This document shows, piece by piece, positions 25,259 to 37,331 of a DNA stretch of 64,000 nucleotides. The DNA comes from Liolophura sinensis (taxonomy: Eukaryota; Mollusca; Polyplacophora; Chitonida; Chitonidae): positions 106,529 to 170,528 of the forward strand of contig NW_027017981.1 of the NCBI RefSeq assembly GCF_032854445.1, written 5' to 3'. The position numbers and the translations under genes were made by a program. Below the pieces are notes generated by a model that saw only the letters and a list, made by a program, of their open reading frames with translations, did no database searches and had not been told where the DNA came from. Each line of letters begins with the position of its first letter. Positions within the stretch are counted from its first letter, which is position 1.

Positions 25259-27452
25259 CGCCTAGAGAAAAGATTTGAGGTCTTCTGGGCTACCGAAGGG
25301 CACATAACTTATAGTCAAAAGTTGAATATAGTAATGACCAGTCGCGATGGTACATAGTACAGTGTAGCCGGTTTCAATTAACAAAAAGACCAGGCAAAAA
25401 TGCAAAAGTGGAAAAACTGTTCCAGTGCTGCTGGTAAGAGGCTAATCCGACGTACTTTGTGACGAGAAATCGAATGGTGCAAACCGCGTTGCTCTCCGAC
25501 CAATACTTTTGGCTGTAGCGACAATTGAATGATCATTGATGTCATAATCACGTGCCCAGCAACGGCTCTTACTCCATGGAAACCAGGGAAATTTGCAATT
25601 TTTCAACTGCTGCCGATGCCTGGCTCAATTCCGCATCTTTTGGCACCTTATTAATGTGGGCCTGTGGTCAGTTGTACTTTTTACAGCAGACTGTATCAAG
25701 TACCTTGTGTTTTTTATGTACAAATGGTGTGGTTTTTCTACACGTAGATAAAGACATTGAGATTGTCTTGGACTTAGAAGTAAGACAATTGCTGGGTGAG
25801 TTAAATGGGCTTAGCCCAAACATTTGAGGTCTTCTGGGCTACCGAAGGGCACATAACTATAAGTCAAAAGTTGAATATAGTAATAACCAGTCGCGATGGT
25901 ACATAGTACAGTGTAGCCGATTTCAATTAACAAAAAGACCAGGCAAAAATGCAAAAGTGGAAAAACTGTTCCAGTGTTGCTGGTAAGAGGCTAATCCGAC
26001 ATATTTTGTGACGAGAAATCGAATGGTGCAAACCGCGTTGCTCTCCGACCAATACTTTTGGCTGTAGCGACATTTGAATGATCATTGATGTCATAATCAC
26101 GTGCCCAGCAACGGCTCTTCCTCCATGGAAACCAGGAAATTTGCAATATTTCAACAGGTGCCGATGCCTGGCTCAATTCCGCTTCTTTTGGCACCTTATT
26201 AATATGGGCCTGTGGTCAGTTGTACTTTTTACAGCAGACTGTATCAAGTCCCTTGTGTTTTTTATGTACAAATGGTGTGGTTTTCTACACGTAGATAAAG
26301 ACATTGAGATTGTCTTGGACTTAGAAGTAAGACAATTGCTGGGTGAGTTAAATGCGCGTAGAGAAGAGATTTGAGGTCTTCTGGGCTACCCAAGGGCACA
26401 TAACTTATAGTCAAAAGTTGAATATAGTAATGACCAGTCGCGATGGTACATAGTACAGTGTAGCCAATTTCAATTACAAAAAGACCAGGCAAAAATGCAA
26501 AAGTGGAAAAACTGTTCCAGTGCTGCTGGTAAGAGGCTAATCCGACGTATTTTCTGACGAGAAATCGAATGGTGCAAAACCGCGTTGCTCTCCGACCAAT
26601 ACTTTTGGCTGTAGCGACAATTGAATGATCATAATGTCATAACCACTTGCCCAGCAACGGATCTTACTCCATGGAAACCAGAGAAATTTGCAATTTTTCA
26701 ACTGCTGCCGATGCCTGGCTCAATTCCGCTTCTTTTGGCACCTTATTAATGTGGGCCTGTGGTCAGTTGTACTTTTTACAGCAGACTGTATCAAGTACCT
26801 TGTGTTTTTTATGTACAAATGGTGTGGTTTTTCTACACGTAGATAAAGACATTGAGATTGTCTTGGACTTAGAAGTAAGACAATTGCTGGGTGAGTTAAA
26901 TGCGCCTAGAGAAAAGATTTGAGGTCTTCTGGGCTACCGAAGGGCACATAACTTATAGTCAAAAGTTGAATATAGTAATGACCAGTCGCGATGGTACATA
27001 GTACAGTGTAGCCGGTTTCAATTAACAAAAAGACCAGGCAAAAATGCAAAAGTTGAAAAACTGTTCCAGTGTTGCTGGGAAGAAGCTAATCCGACGTATT
27101 TTGTGACGAGAAATCGAATGGTGCAAACCGCGTTGCTCTCCGACCAATACTTTTGGCTGTAGCGGACAATTGAATGATCATTAATGTCATAACCACTTGC
27201 CCAGCAACGGATCTTACTCCATGGAAACCAGAGAAATTTGCAATTTTTTCAACTGCTGCCGATGCCTGGCTCAATTCCGCTTCTTTTGGCACCTTATTAA
27301 TGTGGGCCTGTGGTCAGTTGTACTTTTTACAGCAGACTGTATCAAGTACCTTGTGTTTTTATGTACAAATGGTGTGGTTTTTCTACACGTAGATAAAGAC
27401 ATTGAGATTGTCTTGGACTTAGAAGTAAGACAATTGCTGGGTGAGTTAAATG
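25259..27452 (+). repeat. N-G-P-P block, second copy (units 47-50)
   Basis: It corresponds to units 38-41, with the Q unit replaced by a P-like unit (unit 49, 'ttttctgacgag'). The stretch from 25856 to about 27360 carries roughly nine 1-bp indels (for example 'accaggaaat', 'caattacaaaa', 'gatcataatg', 'agcggacaat'), which break the frames. Confidence 0.75.
25856..27362. other. Second cluster of 1-bp indels
   Basis: Roughly nine single-base length changes ('ataactataagtc', 'accaggaaat', 'ggttttctac', 'caattacaaaa', 'gcaaaaccgc', 'gatcataatg', 'agcggacaat', 'caattttttcaac', 'gtgtttttatg') interrupt otherwise regular N, G and P copies. Confidence 0.65.
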
Positions 27453-30400
27453 CGCCTAGAGAAAAGATTTGAGGTCTTCTGGGCTACCGAAGGGCACATA
27501 ACTTATAGTCAAAAGTTGAATATAGTAATGACCAGTCGCGATGGTACATAGTACAGTGTAGCCGGTTTCAATTAACAAAAAGACCAGGCAAAAATGCAAA
27601 AGTGGAAAAACTGTTCCAGTGCTGCTGGTAAGAGGCTAATCCGACGTACTTTGTGACGAGAAATCGAATGGTGCAAACCGCGTTGCTCTCCGACCAATAC
27701 TTTTGGCTGTAGCGACAATTGAATGATCATTGATGTCATAATCACGTGCCCAGCAACGGCTCTTACTCCATGGAAACCAGGGAAATTTGCAATTTTTCAA
27801 CTGCTGCCGATGCCTGGCTCAATTCCGCATCTTTTGGCACCTTATTAATGTGGGCCTGTGGTCAGTTGTACTTTTTACAGCAGACTGTATCAAGTACCTT
27901 GTGTTTTTTATGTACAAATGGTGTGGTTTTTCTACACGTAGATAAAGACATTGAGATTGTCTTGGACTTAGAAGTAAGACAATTGCTGGGTGAGTTAAAT
28001 GGGCTTAGCCCAAATATTTGACGTCTTCTGGGCTACCGAAGGGCACATAACTTATAGTCAAAAGTTGAATATAGTAATAACCAGTCGCGATGGTACATAG
28101 TACAGTGTAGCCGATTTCAATTAACAAAAAGACCAGGCAAAAATGCAAAAGTGGAAAAACTGTTCCAGTGTTGCTGGTAAGAGGCTAATCCGACATATTT
28201 TGTGACGAGAAATCGAATGGTGCAAACCGCGTTGCTCTCCGACCAATACTTTTGGCTGTAGCGACATTTGAATGATCATTGATGTCATAATCACGTGCCC
28301 AGCAACGGCTCTTCCTCCATGGAAACCAGGGAAATTTGCAATATTTCAACAGGTGCCGATGCCTGGCTCAATTCCGCTTCTTTTGGCACCTTATTAATAT
28401 GGGCCTGTGGTCAGTTGTACTTTTTACAGCAGACTGTATCAAGTACCTTGTGTTTTTTATGTACAAATGGTGTGGTTTTTCTACACGTAGATAAAGACAT
28501 TGAGATTGTCTTGGACTTAGAAGTAAGACAATTGCTGGGTGAGTTAAATGGGCTTAGCCCAAAGATTTGACATCTTCTGGGCTACCGAAAAGCACATAAC
28601 TTATAGTCAAAAGTTGAATATAGTAATGACCAGTCGCGATGGTACATAGTACAGTGTAGCCGATTTCAATTAACAAAAAGACCAGGCAAAAATGCAAAAG
28701 TGGAAAAACTGTTACAGTGTTGCTGGGAAGAGACTAATCCGACGTATTTTGTGACGAGAAATCGAATGGTGCAAACCGCGTTGCTCTCCGACCAATACTT
28801 TTGACTGTAGCGACAATTCAATGATCATTGATGTCATAACCACTTGCCCAGCAACGGATCTTACTCCATGGAAACCAGAGAAATTTGCAATTTTTCAACT
28901 GCTGCCGATGTCTGCCTCAATTCCGCATCTTTTGGCACCTTATTAATGTGGGCCTGTGGTCAGTTGTACTTTTTACAGCAGGCTGTATCAAGTACCTTGT
29001 GTTTTTTATGTACAAATGGTGTGGTTTTTCTACACGTAGATAAAGACATTGAGATTGTCTTGGACTTAGAAGTAAGACAATTGCTGGGTGAGTTAAATGG
29101 GCTTAGCCCAAATATTTGACGTCTTCTGGGCTACCGAAGGGCACATAACTTATAGTCAAAAGTTGAATATAGTAATGACCAGTCGCGATGGTACATAGTA
29201 CAGTGTAGCCGATTTCAATTAACAAAAAGACCAGGCAAAAATGCAAAAGTGGAAAAACTGTTCCAGTGTTGCTGGTAAGAGGCTAATCCGACGTATTTTG
29301 TGACGAGAAATCGAATGGTGCAAACTGCGTTGCTCTCCGACCAATACTTTTGGCTGTAGCGACAATTGAATGATCATTCATGTCATAATCACGTGCCCAG
29401 CAACGGCTATTACTCCATGGAAACCAGGGAAATTTGCAATATTTCAACAGGTGCCGATGCCTGGCTCAATTCGCTTCTTTTGGCACCTTATTAATGTGGG
29501 TCTGTGGTCAGTTGTACTTTTTACAGCAGACTGTATCAAGTACCTTGTGATTTTTATGTACAAATGGTCTGGTTTTTCTACACGTAGATAAAGACTTTGA
29601 GATTGTCTTGGACTTAGAAGTAAGACAATTGCTGGGTGAGTTAAATGGGGTTAGCCCAAAGATTTGACATCTTTTGGGCTACCGAAAAGCACATAACTTA
29701 TAGTCAAAAGTTGAATATAGTAATGACCAGTCGCGATGGTACATAGTACAGTGTAGCCGATTTCAATTAACAAAAAGACCAGGCAAAAATGCAAAAGTGG
29801 AAAAACTGTTCCAGTGTTGCTGGTAAGAGGCTATTCCGACGTATTTGGTGACGAGAAATCGAATGGTGCAAACCGCGTTGCTCTCCGACCAATACTTTTG
29901 GCTCTAGCGACAATTGAATAATCATTGATGTCATAATCACGTGCCCATCAACGGATCTTACTTTATGGAAACCAGGGAAATTTGGAATTTTTAAACTGCT
30001 GCCGATGCCTGGCTCAATTCCGCATCTTTTGGCACCTTATTAATGTGGGTCTGTGGTCAGTTGTACTTTTTACAGCAGACTGTATCAAGTACCTTGTGTT
30101 TTTTATGTACAAATGGTGTGGTTTTTCTACACGTAGATAAAGACATTGAGATTGTCTTGGACTTAGAAGTAAGACAATTGCTGGGTGAGTTAAATGGGCT
30201 TAGCCCAAAGATTTGACGTCTTCTGGGCTACCGAAGGGCACATAACTTATAGTCAAAAGTTGAATATAGTAATGACCGGTCGCGATGGTACATAGTACAG
30301 TGTAGCCAATTTCAATTAACAAAAAGACCAGGCAAAAGTGCAAAAGTGGAAAAACTGTTCCAGTGCTACTGGTAAGAGGCTAATCCGACGTATTTTCTGA

Positions 30401-31293
30401 CGAAAAATCGAATGGTGCAAACCGCGTTGCTCTCCGACCAATACTTTTGGCTGTAGCGACAATTGAATGATCATTGATGTCATAATCACGTGCCCAGCAA
30501 CGGCTCTTACTCCATGGAAACCAAGGAAATTTGCAATTTTTCAACTGCTGCCGATGCCTGTCTCAATTCCGCTTCTTTTAGCACCTTATTAATGTGGGCC
30601 TGTGGTCAGTTGTACTTTTACAGCAGACTGTATCAAGTACCTTGTGTTTTTTATGTACAAATGGTGTGGTTGTTCTACACGTAGATAAAGACATTGAGAT
30701 TGTCTTGGACTTAGAAGTAAGACAATTGCTGGGTGAGTTAAATGGGCTTAGCCCAAAGATTTGACATCTTCTGGGCTACCGAAAAGCACATAACTTATAG
30801 TCAATAGTTGAATATAGTAATGACCAGTCGCGATGGTACATAGTAGAGTGTAGCCGATTTCAATTAACAAAAAGACCAGGCAAAAATGCAAAAGTGGAAA
30901 AACTGTTCCAGTGTTGCTGGGAAGAAGCTAATCCGACGTATTTTGTGACGAGAAATCGAATGGTGCAAACCGCGTTGCTCTCCGACCAATACTTTTGGCT
31001 GTAGCGACAATTGAATGATCATTAATGTCATAACCACTTGCCCAGCAACGGATCTTACTCCATGGAAACCAGAGAAATTTGCAATTTTTCAACTGCTGCC
31101 GATGCCTGGCTCAATTCCGCTTCTTTTGGCACCTTATTAATGTGGGCCTGTGGTCAGTTGTACTTTTTACAGCAGACTGTATCAAGTACCTTGTGTTTTT
31201 TATGTACAAATGGTGTGGTTTTTCTACACGTAGATAAAGACATTGAGATTGTCTTGGACTTAGAAGTAAGACAATTGCTGGGTGAGTTAAATG
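27453..31293 (+). repeat. 7-mer HOR N-G-C-Y-W-K-P, copy 1 (units 51-57)
   Basis: All seven families follow in this order over 3841 bp. The next seven-unit period starts at 31294 with N-G-C-Y-W in the same order. Markers shared only by the paired units include 'gttacagtg' with 'caggctgtatc' in C, and 'tatttggtg' with 'ggctctagc' in W. Confidence 0.85.
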
Positions 31294-34038
31294 CGCCTAG
31301 AGAAAAGATTTGAGGTCTTCTGGGCTACCGAAGGGCACATAACTTATAGTCAAAAGTTGAATATAGTAATGACCAGTCGCGATGGTACATAGTACAGTGT
31401 AGCCGGTTTCAATTAACAAAAAGACCAGGCAAAAATGCAAAAGTGGAAAAACTGTTCCAGTGCTGCTGGTAAGAGGCTAATCCGACGTACTTTGTGACGA
31501 GAAATCGAATGGTGCAAACCGCGTTGCTCTCCGACCAATACTTTTGGCTGTAGCGACAATTGAATGATCATTGATGTCATAATCACGTGCCCAGCAACGG
31601 CTCTTACTCCATGGAAACCAGGGAAATTTGCAATTTTTCAACTGCTGCCGATGCCTGGCTCAATTCCGCATCTTTTGGCACCTTATTAATGTGGGCCTGT
31701 GGTCAGTTGTACTTTTTACAGCAGACTGTATCAAGTACCTTGTGTTTTTTATGTACAAATGGTGTGGTTTTTCTACACGTAGATAAAGACATTGAGATTG
31801 TCTTGGACTTAGAAGTAAGACAATTGCTGGGTGAGTTAAATGGGCTTAGCCCAAACATTTGAGGTCTTCTGGGCTACCGAAGGGCACATAACTTATAGTC
31901 AAAAGTTGAATATAGTAATAACCAGTCGCGATGGTACATAGTACAGTGTAGCCGATTTCAATAACAAAAAGACCAGGCAAAAATGCAAAAGTGGAAAAAC
32001 TGTTCCAGTGTTGCTGGTAAGAGGCTAATCCGACATATTTTGTGACGAGAAATCGAATGGTGCAAACCGCGTTGCTCTCCGACCAATACTTTTGGCTGTA
32101 GCGACATTTGAATGATCATTGATGTCATAATCACGTGCCCAGCAACGGCTCTTCCTCCATGGAAACCAGGGAAATTTGCAATATTTCAACAGGTGCCGAT
32201 GCCTGGCTCAATTCCGCTTCTTTGGCACCTTATTAATATGGGCCTGTGGTCAGTTGTACTTTTTACAGCAGACTGTATCAAGTACCTTGTGTTTTTTATG
32301 TACAAATGGTGTGGTTTTTCTACACGTAGATAAAGACATTGAGATTGTCTTGGACTTAGAAGTAAGACAATTGCTGGGTGAGTTAAATGGGCTTAGCCCA
32401 AAGATTTGACATCTTCTGGGCTACCGAAAAGCACATAACTTATAGTCAAAAGTTGAATATAGTAATGACCAGTCGCGATGGTACATAGTACAGTGTAGCC
32501 GATTTCAATTAACAAAAAGACCAGGCAAAAATGCAAAAGTGGAAAAACTGTTACAGTGTTGCTGGGAAGAGACTAATCCGACGTATTTTGTGACGAGAAA
32601 TCGAATGGTGCAAACCGCGTTGCTCTCCGACCAATACTTTTGACTGTAGCGACAATTCAATGATCATTGATGTCATAAACACTTGCCCAGCAACGGATTC
32701 TTACTCCATGGAAACCAGAGAAATTTGCAATTTTTCAACTGCTGCCGATGTCTGCCTCAATTCCGCATCTTTTGGCACCTTATTAATGTGGGCCTGTGGT
32801 CAGTTGTACTTTTTACAGCAGGCTGTATCAAGTACCTTGTGTTTTTTATGTACAAATGGTGTGGTTTTTCTACACGTAGATAAAGACATTGAGATTGTCT
32901 TGGACTTAGAAGTAAGACAATTGCTGGGTGAGTTAAATGGGCTTAGCCCAAATATTTGACGTCTTCTGGGCTACCGAAGGGCACATAACTTATAGTCAAA
33001 AGTTGAATATAGTAATGACCAGTCGCGATGGTACATAGTACAGTGGAGCCGATTTCAATTAACAAAAAGACCAGGCAAAAATGCAAAAGTGGAAAAACTG
33101 TTCCAGTGTTGCTGGTAAGAGGCTAATCCGACGTATTTTGTGACGAGAAATCGAATGGTGCAAACTGCGTTGCTCTCCGACCAATACTTTTGGCTGTAGC
33201 GACAATTGAATGATCATTCATGTCATAATCACGTGCCCAGCAACGGCTTATTACTCCATGGAAACCAGGGAAATTTGCAATATTTCAACAGGTGCCGATG
33301 CCTGGCTCAATTCCGCTTCTTTTGGCACCTTATTAATGTGGGTCTGTGGTCAGTTGTACTTTTTACAGCAGACTGTATCAAGTACCTTGTGATTTTTATG
33401 TACAAATGGTCTGGTTTTTCTACACGTAGATAAAGACTTTGAGATTGTCTTGGACTTAGAAGTAAGACAATTGCTGGGTGAGTTAAATGGGGTTAGCCCA
33501 AAGATTTGACATCTTTTGGGCTACCGAAAAGCACATAACTTATAGTCAAAAGTTGAATATAGTAATGACCAGTCGCGATGGTACATAGTACAGTGTAGCC
33601 GATTTCAATTAACAAAAAGACCAGGCAAAAATGCAAAAGTGGAAAAACTGTTCCAGTGTTGCTGGTAAGAGGCTATTCCGACGTATTTGGTGACGAGAAA
33701 TCGAATGGTGCAAACCGCGTTGCTCTCCGACCAATACTTTTGGCTCTAGCGACAATTGAATAATCATTGATGTCATAATCACGTGCCCATCAACGGATCT
33801 TACTTTATGGAAACCAGGGAAATTTGGAATTTTTCAACTGCTGCCGATGCCTGGCTCAATTCCGCATCTTTTGGCACCTTATTAATGTGGGTCTGTGGTC
33901 AGTTGTACTTTTTACAGCAGACTGTATCAAGTACCTTGTGTTTTTTATGTACAAATGGTGTGGTTTTTCTACACGTAGATAAAGACATTGAGATTGTCTT
34001 GGACTTAGAAGTAAGACAATTGCTGGGTGAGTTAAATG
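31294..34038 (+). repeat. 7-mer HOR, copy 2, first five units N-G-C-Y-W (units 58-62)
   Basis: It is displaced by 3841 bp from copy 1. The expected K-P continuation is found only after an extra Y-W dimer (units 63-64). Units 61 and 63 share the private variant 'cagtggagcc' (near 33041 and 34139), which shows that Y-W was duplicated in tandem here. Confidence 0.85.
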
Positions 34039-37000
34039 GGCTTAGCCCAAAGATTTGACGTCTTCTGGGCTACCGAAGGGCACATAACTTATAGTCAAAA
34101 GTTGAATATAGTAATGACCAGTCGCGATGGTACATAGTACAGTGGAGCCGATTTCAATTAACAAAAAGACCAGGCAAAAATGCAAAAGTGGAAAAACTGT
34201 TCCAGTGTTGCTGGTAAGAGGCTAATCCGACGTATTTTGTGACGAGAAATCGAATGGTGCAAACTGCGTTGCTCTCCGACCAATACTTTTGGCTGTAGCG
34301 ACAATTGAATGATCATTCATGTCATAATCACGTGCCCAGCAACGGCTATTACTCCATGGAAACCAGGGAAATTTGCAATATTTCAACAGGTGCCGATGCC
34401 TGGCTCAATTCCGCTTCTTTTGGCACCTTATTAATGTGGGTCTGTGGTCAGTTGTACTTTTTACAGCAGACTGTATCAAGTACCTTGTGATTTTTATGTA
34501 CAAATGGTCTGGTTTTTCTACACGTAGATAAAGACTTTGAGATTGTCTTGGACTTAGAAGTAAGACAATTGCTGGGTGAGTTAAATGGGGTTAGCCCAAA
34601 GATTTGACATCTTTTGGGCTACCGAAAAGCACATAACTTATAGTCAAAAGTTGAATATAGTAATGACCAGTCGCGATGGTACATAGTACAGTGTAGCCGA
34701 TTTCAATTAACAAAAAGACCAGGCAAAAATGCAAAAGTGGAAAAACTGTTCCAGTGTTGCTGGTAAGAGGCTATTCCGACGTATTTGGTGACGAGAAATC
34801 GAATGGTGCAAACCGCGTTGCTCTCCGACCAATACTTTTGGCTCTAGCGACAATTGAATAATCATTGATGTCATAATCACGTGCCCATCAACGGATCTTA
34901 CTTTATGGAAACCAGGGAAATTTGGAATTTTTCAACTGCTGCCGATGCCTGGCTCAATTCCGCATCTTTTGGCACCTTATTAATGTGGGTCTGTGGTCAG
35001 TTGTACTTTTTACAGCAGACTGTATCAAGTACCTTGTGTTTTTTATGTACAAATGGTGTGGTTTTTCTACACGTAGATAAAGACATTGAGATTGTCTTGG
35101 ACTTAGAAGTAAGACAATTGCTGGGTGAGTTAAATGGGCTTAGCCCAAAGATTTGACGTCTTCTGGGCTACCGAAGGGCACATAACTTATAGTCAAAAGT
35201 TGAATATAGTAATGACCGGTCGCGATGGTACATAGTACAGTGTAGCCAATTTCAATTAACAAAAAGACCAGGCAAAAGTGCAAAAGTGGAAAAACTGTTC
35301 CAGTGCTACTGGTAAGAGGCTAATCCGACGTATTTTCTGACGAAAAATCGAATGGTGCAAACCGCGTTGCTCTCCGACCAATACTTTTGGCTGTAGCGAC
35401 AATTGAATGATCATTGATGTCATAATCACGTGCCCAGCAACGGCTCTTACTCCATGGAAACCAAGGAAATTTGCAATTTTTCAACTGCTGCCGATGCCTG
35501 TCTCAATTCCGCTTCTTTTGGCACCTTATCAATGTGGGCCTGTGGTCAGTTGTACTTTTACAGCAGACTGTATCAAGTACCTTGTGTTTTTTATGTACAA
35601 ATGGTGTGGTTGTTCTACACGTAGATAAAGACATTGAGATTGTCTTGGACTTAGAAGTAAGACAATTGCTGGGTGAGTTAAATGGGCTTAGCCCAAAGAT
35701 TTGACATCTTCTGGGCTACCGAAAAGCACATAACTTATAGTCAATAGTTGAATATAGTAATGACCAGTCGCGATGGTACATAGTAGAGTGTAGCCGATTT
35801 CAATTAACAAAAAGACCAGGCAAAAATGCAAAAGTGGAAAAACTGTTCCAGTGTTGCTGGGAAGAAGCTAATCCGACGTATTTTGTGACGAGAAATCGAA
35901 TGGTGCAAACCGCGTTGCTCTCCGACCAATACTTTTGGCTGTAGCGACAATTGAATGATCATTAATGTCATAACCACTTGCCCAGCAACGGATCTTACTC
36001 CATGGAAACCAGAGAAATTTGCAATTTTTCAACTGCTGCCGATGCCTGGCTCAATTCCGCTTCTTTTGGCACCTTATTAATGTGGGCCTGTGGTCAGTTG
36101 TACTTTTTACAGCAGACTGTATCAAGTACCTTGTGTTTTTTATGTACAAATGGTGTGGTTTTTCTACACGTAGATAAAGACATTGAGATTGTCTTGGACT
36201 TAGAAGTAAGACAATTGCTGGGTGAGTTAAATGCGTGTAGAGAAGAGATTTGAGGTCTTCTGGGCTACCCAAGGGCACATAACTTATAGTCAAAAGTTGA
36301 ATATAGTAATGACCAGTCGCGATGGTACATAGTACAGTGTAGCCGATTTCAATTAACAAAAAGACCAGGCAAAAATGCAAAAGTGGAAAAACTGTTCCAG
36401 TGCTGCTGGTAAGAGGCTAATCCGACGTATTTTGTGACGAGAAATCGAATGGTGCAAACCGCGTTGCTCTCCGACTAATACTTTTGGCTGTAGCGACAAT
36501 TGAATGATCATTGATGTCATAATCACGTGCCCATCAACGGCTCTTACTCCATGGAAACCAGAGAAATTTGCAATTTTTCACCTGCTGCCGATGCCTGGCT
36601 CAATTCCGCATCTTTTGGCACCTTATTAATGTGGGCCTGTGGTCAGTTGTACTTTTTACAGCAGACTGTATCAAGTACCTTGTGTTTTTTATGTACAAAT
36701 GGTGTGGTTTTTCTACACGTAGATAAAGACATTGAGATTGTCTTGGACTTAGAAGTAAGACAATTGCTGGGTGAGTTAAATGGGCTTAGCCCAAAGATTT
36801 GACATCTTCTGGGCTACCGAAAAGCACATAACTTATAGTCAAAAGTTGAATATAGTAATGACCAGTCGCGATGGTACATAGTACAGTGTAGCCGATTTCA
36901 ATTAACAAAAAGACCAGGCAAAAATGCAAAAGTGGAAAAACTGTTCCAGTGTTGCTGGGAAGAAGCTAATCCGACGTATTTTGTGACGAGAAATCGAATG

Positions 37001-37331
37001 GTGCAAACCGCGTTGCTCTCCGACCAATACTTTTGGCTGTAGCGACAATTGAATGATCATTAATGTCATAACCACTTGCCCAGCAACGGATCTTACTCCA
37101 TGGAAACCAGACAAATTTGCAATTTTTCAACTGCTGCCGATGCCTGGCTCAATTCCGCTTCTTTTGGCACCTTATTAATGTGGGCCTGTGGTCAGTTGTA
37201 CTTTTTACAGCAGGCTGTATCAAGTACCTTGTGTTTTTTATGTACAAATGGTGTGGTTTTTCTACACGTAGATAAAGACATTGAGATTGTCTTGGACTTA
37301 GAAGTAAGACAATTGCTGGGTGAGTTAAATG
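34039..37331 (+). repeat. 6-mer HOR Y-W-K-R-S-Q, copy 1 (units 63-68)
   Basis: This 3293-bp block is repeated twice more downstream with very few differences. K has lost one T before 'acag'. R ends in gcgtgtagag, which opens the minus-strand frame. S has 'gactaatac' and 'ttcacctgc'. Q has 'accagacaaa' and 'caggctgtatc'. Confidence 0.9.
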
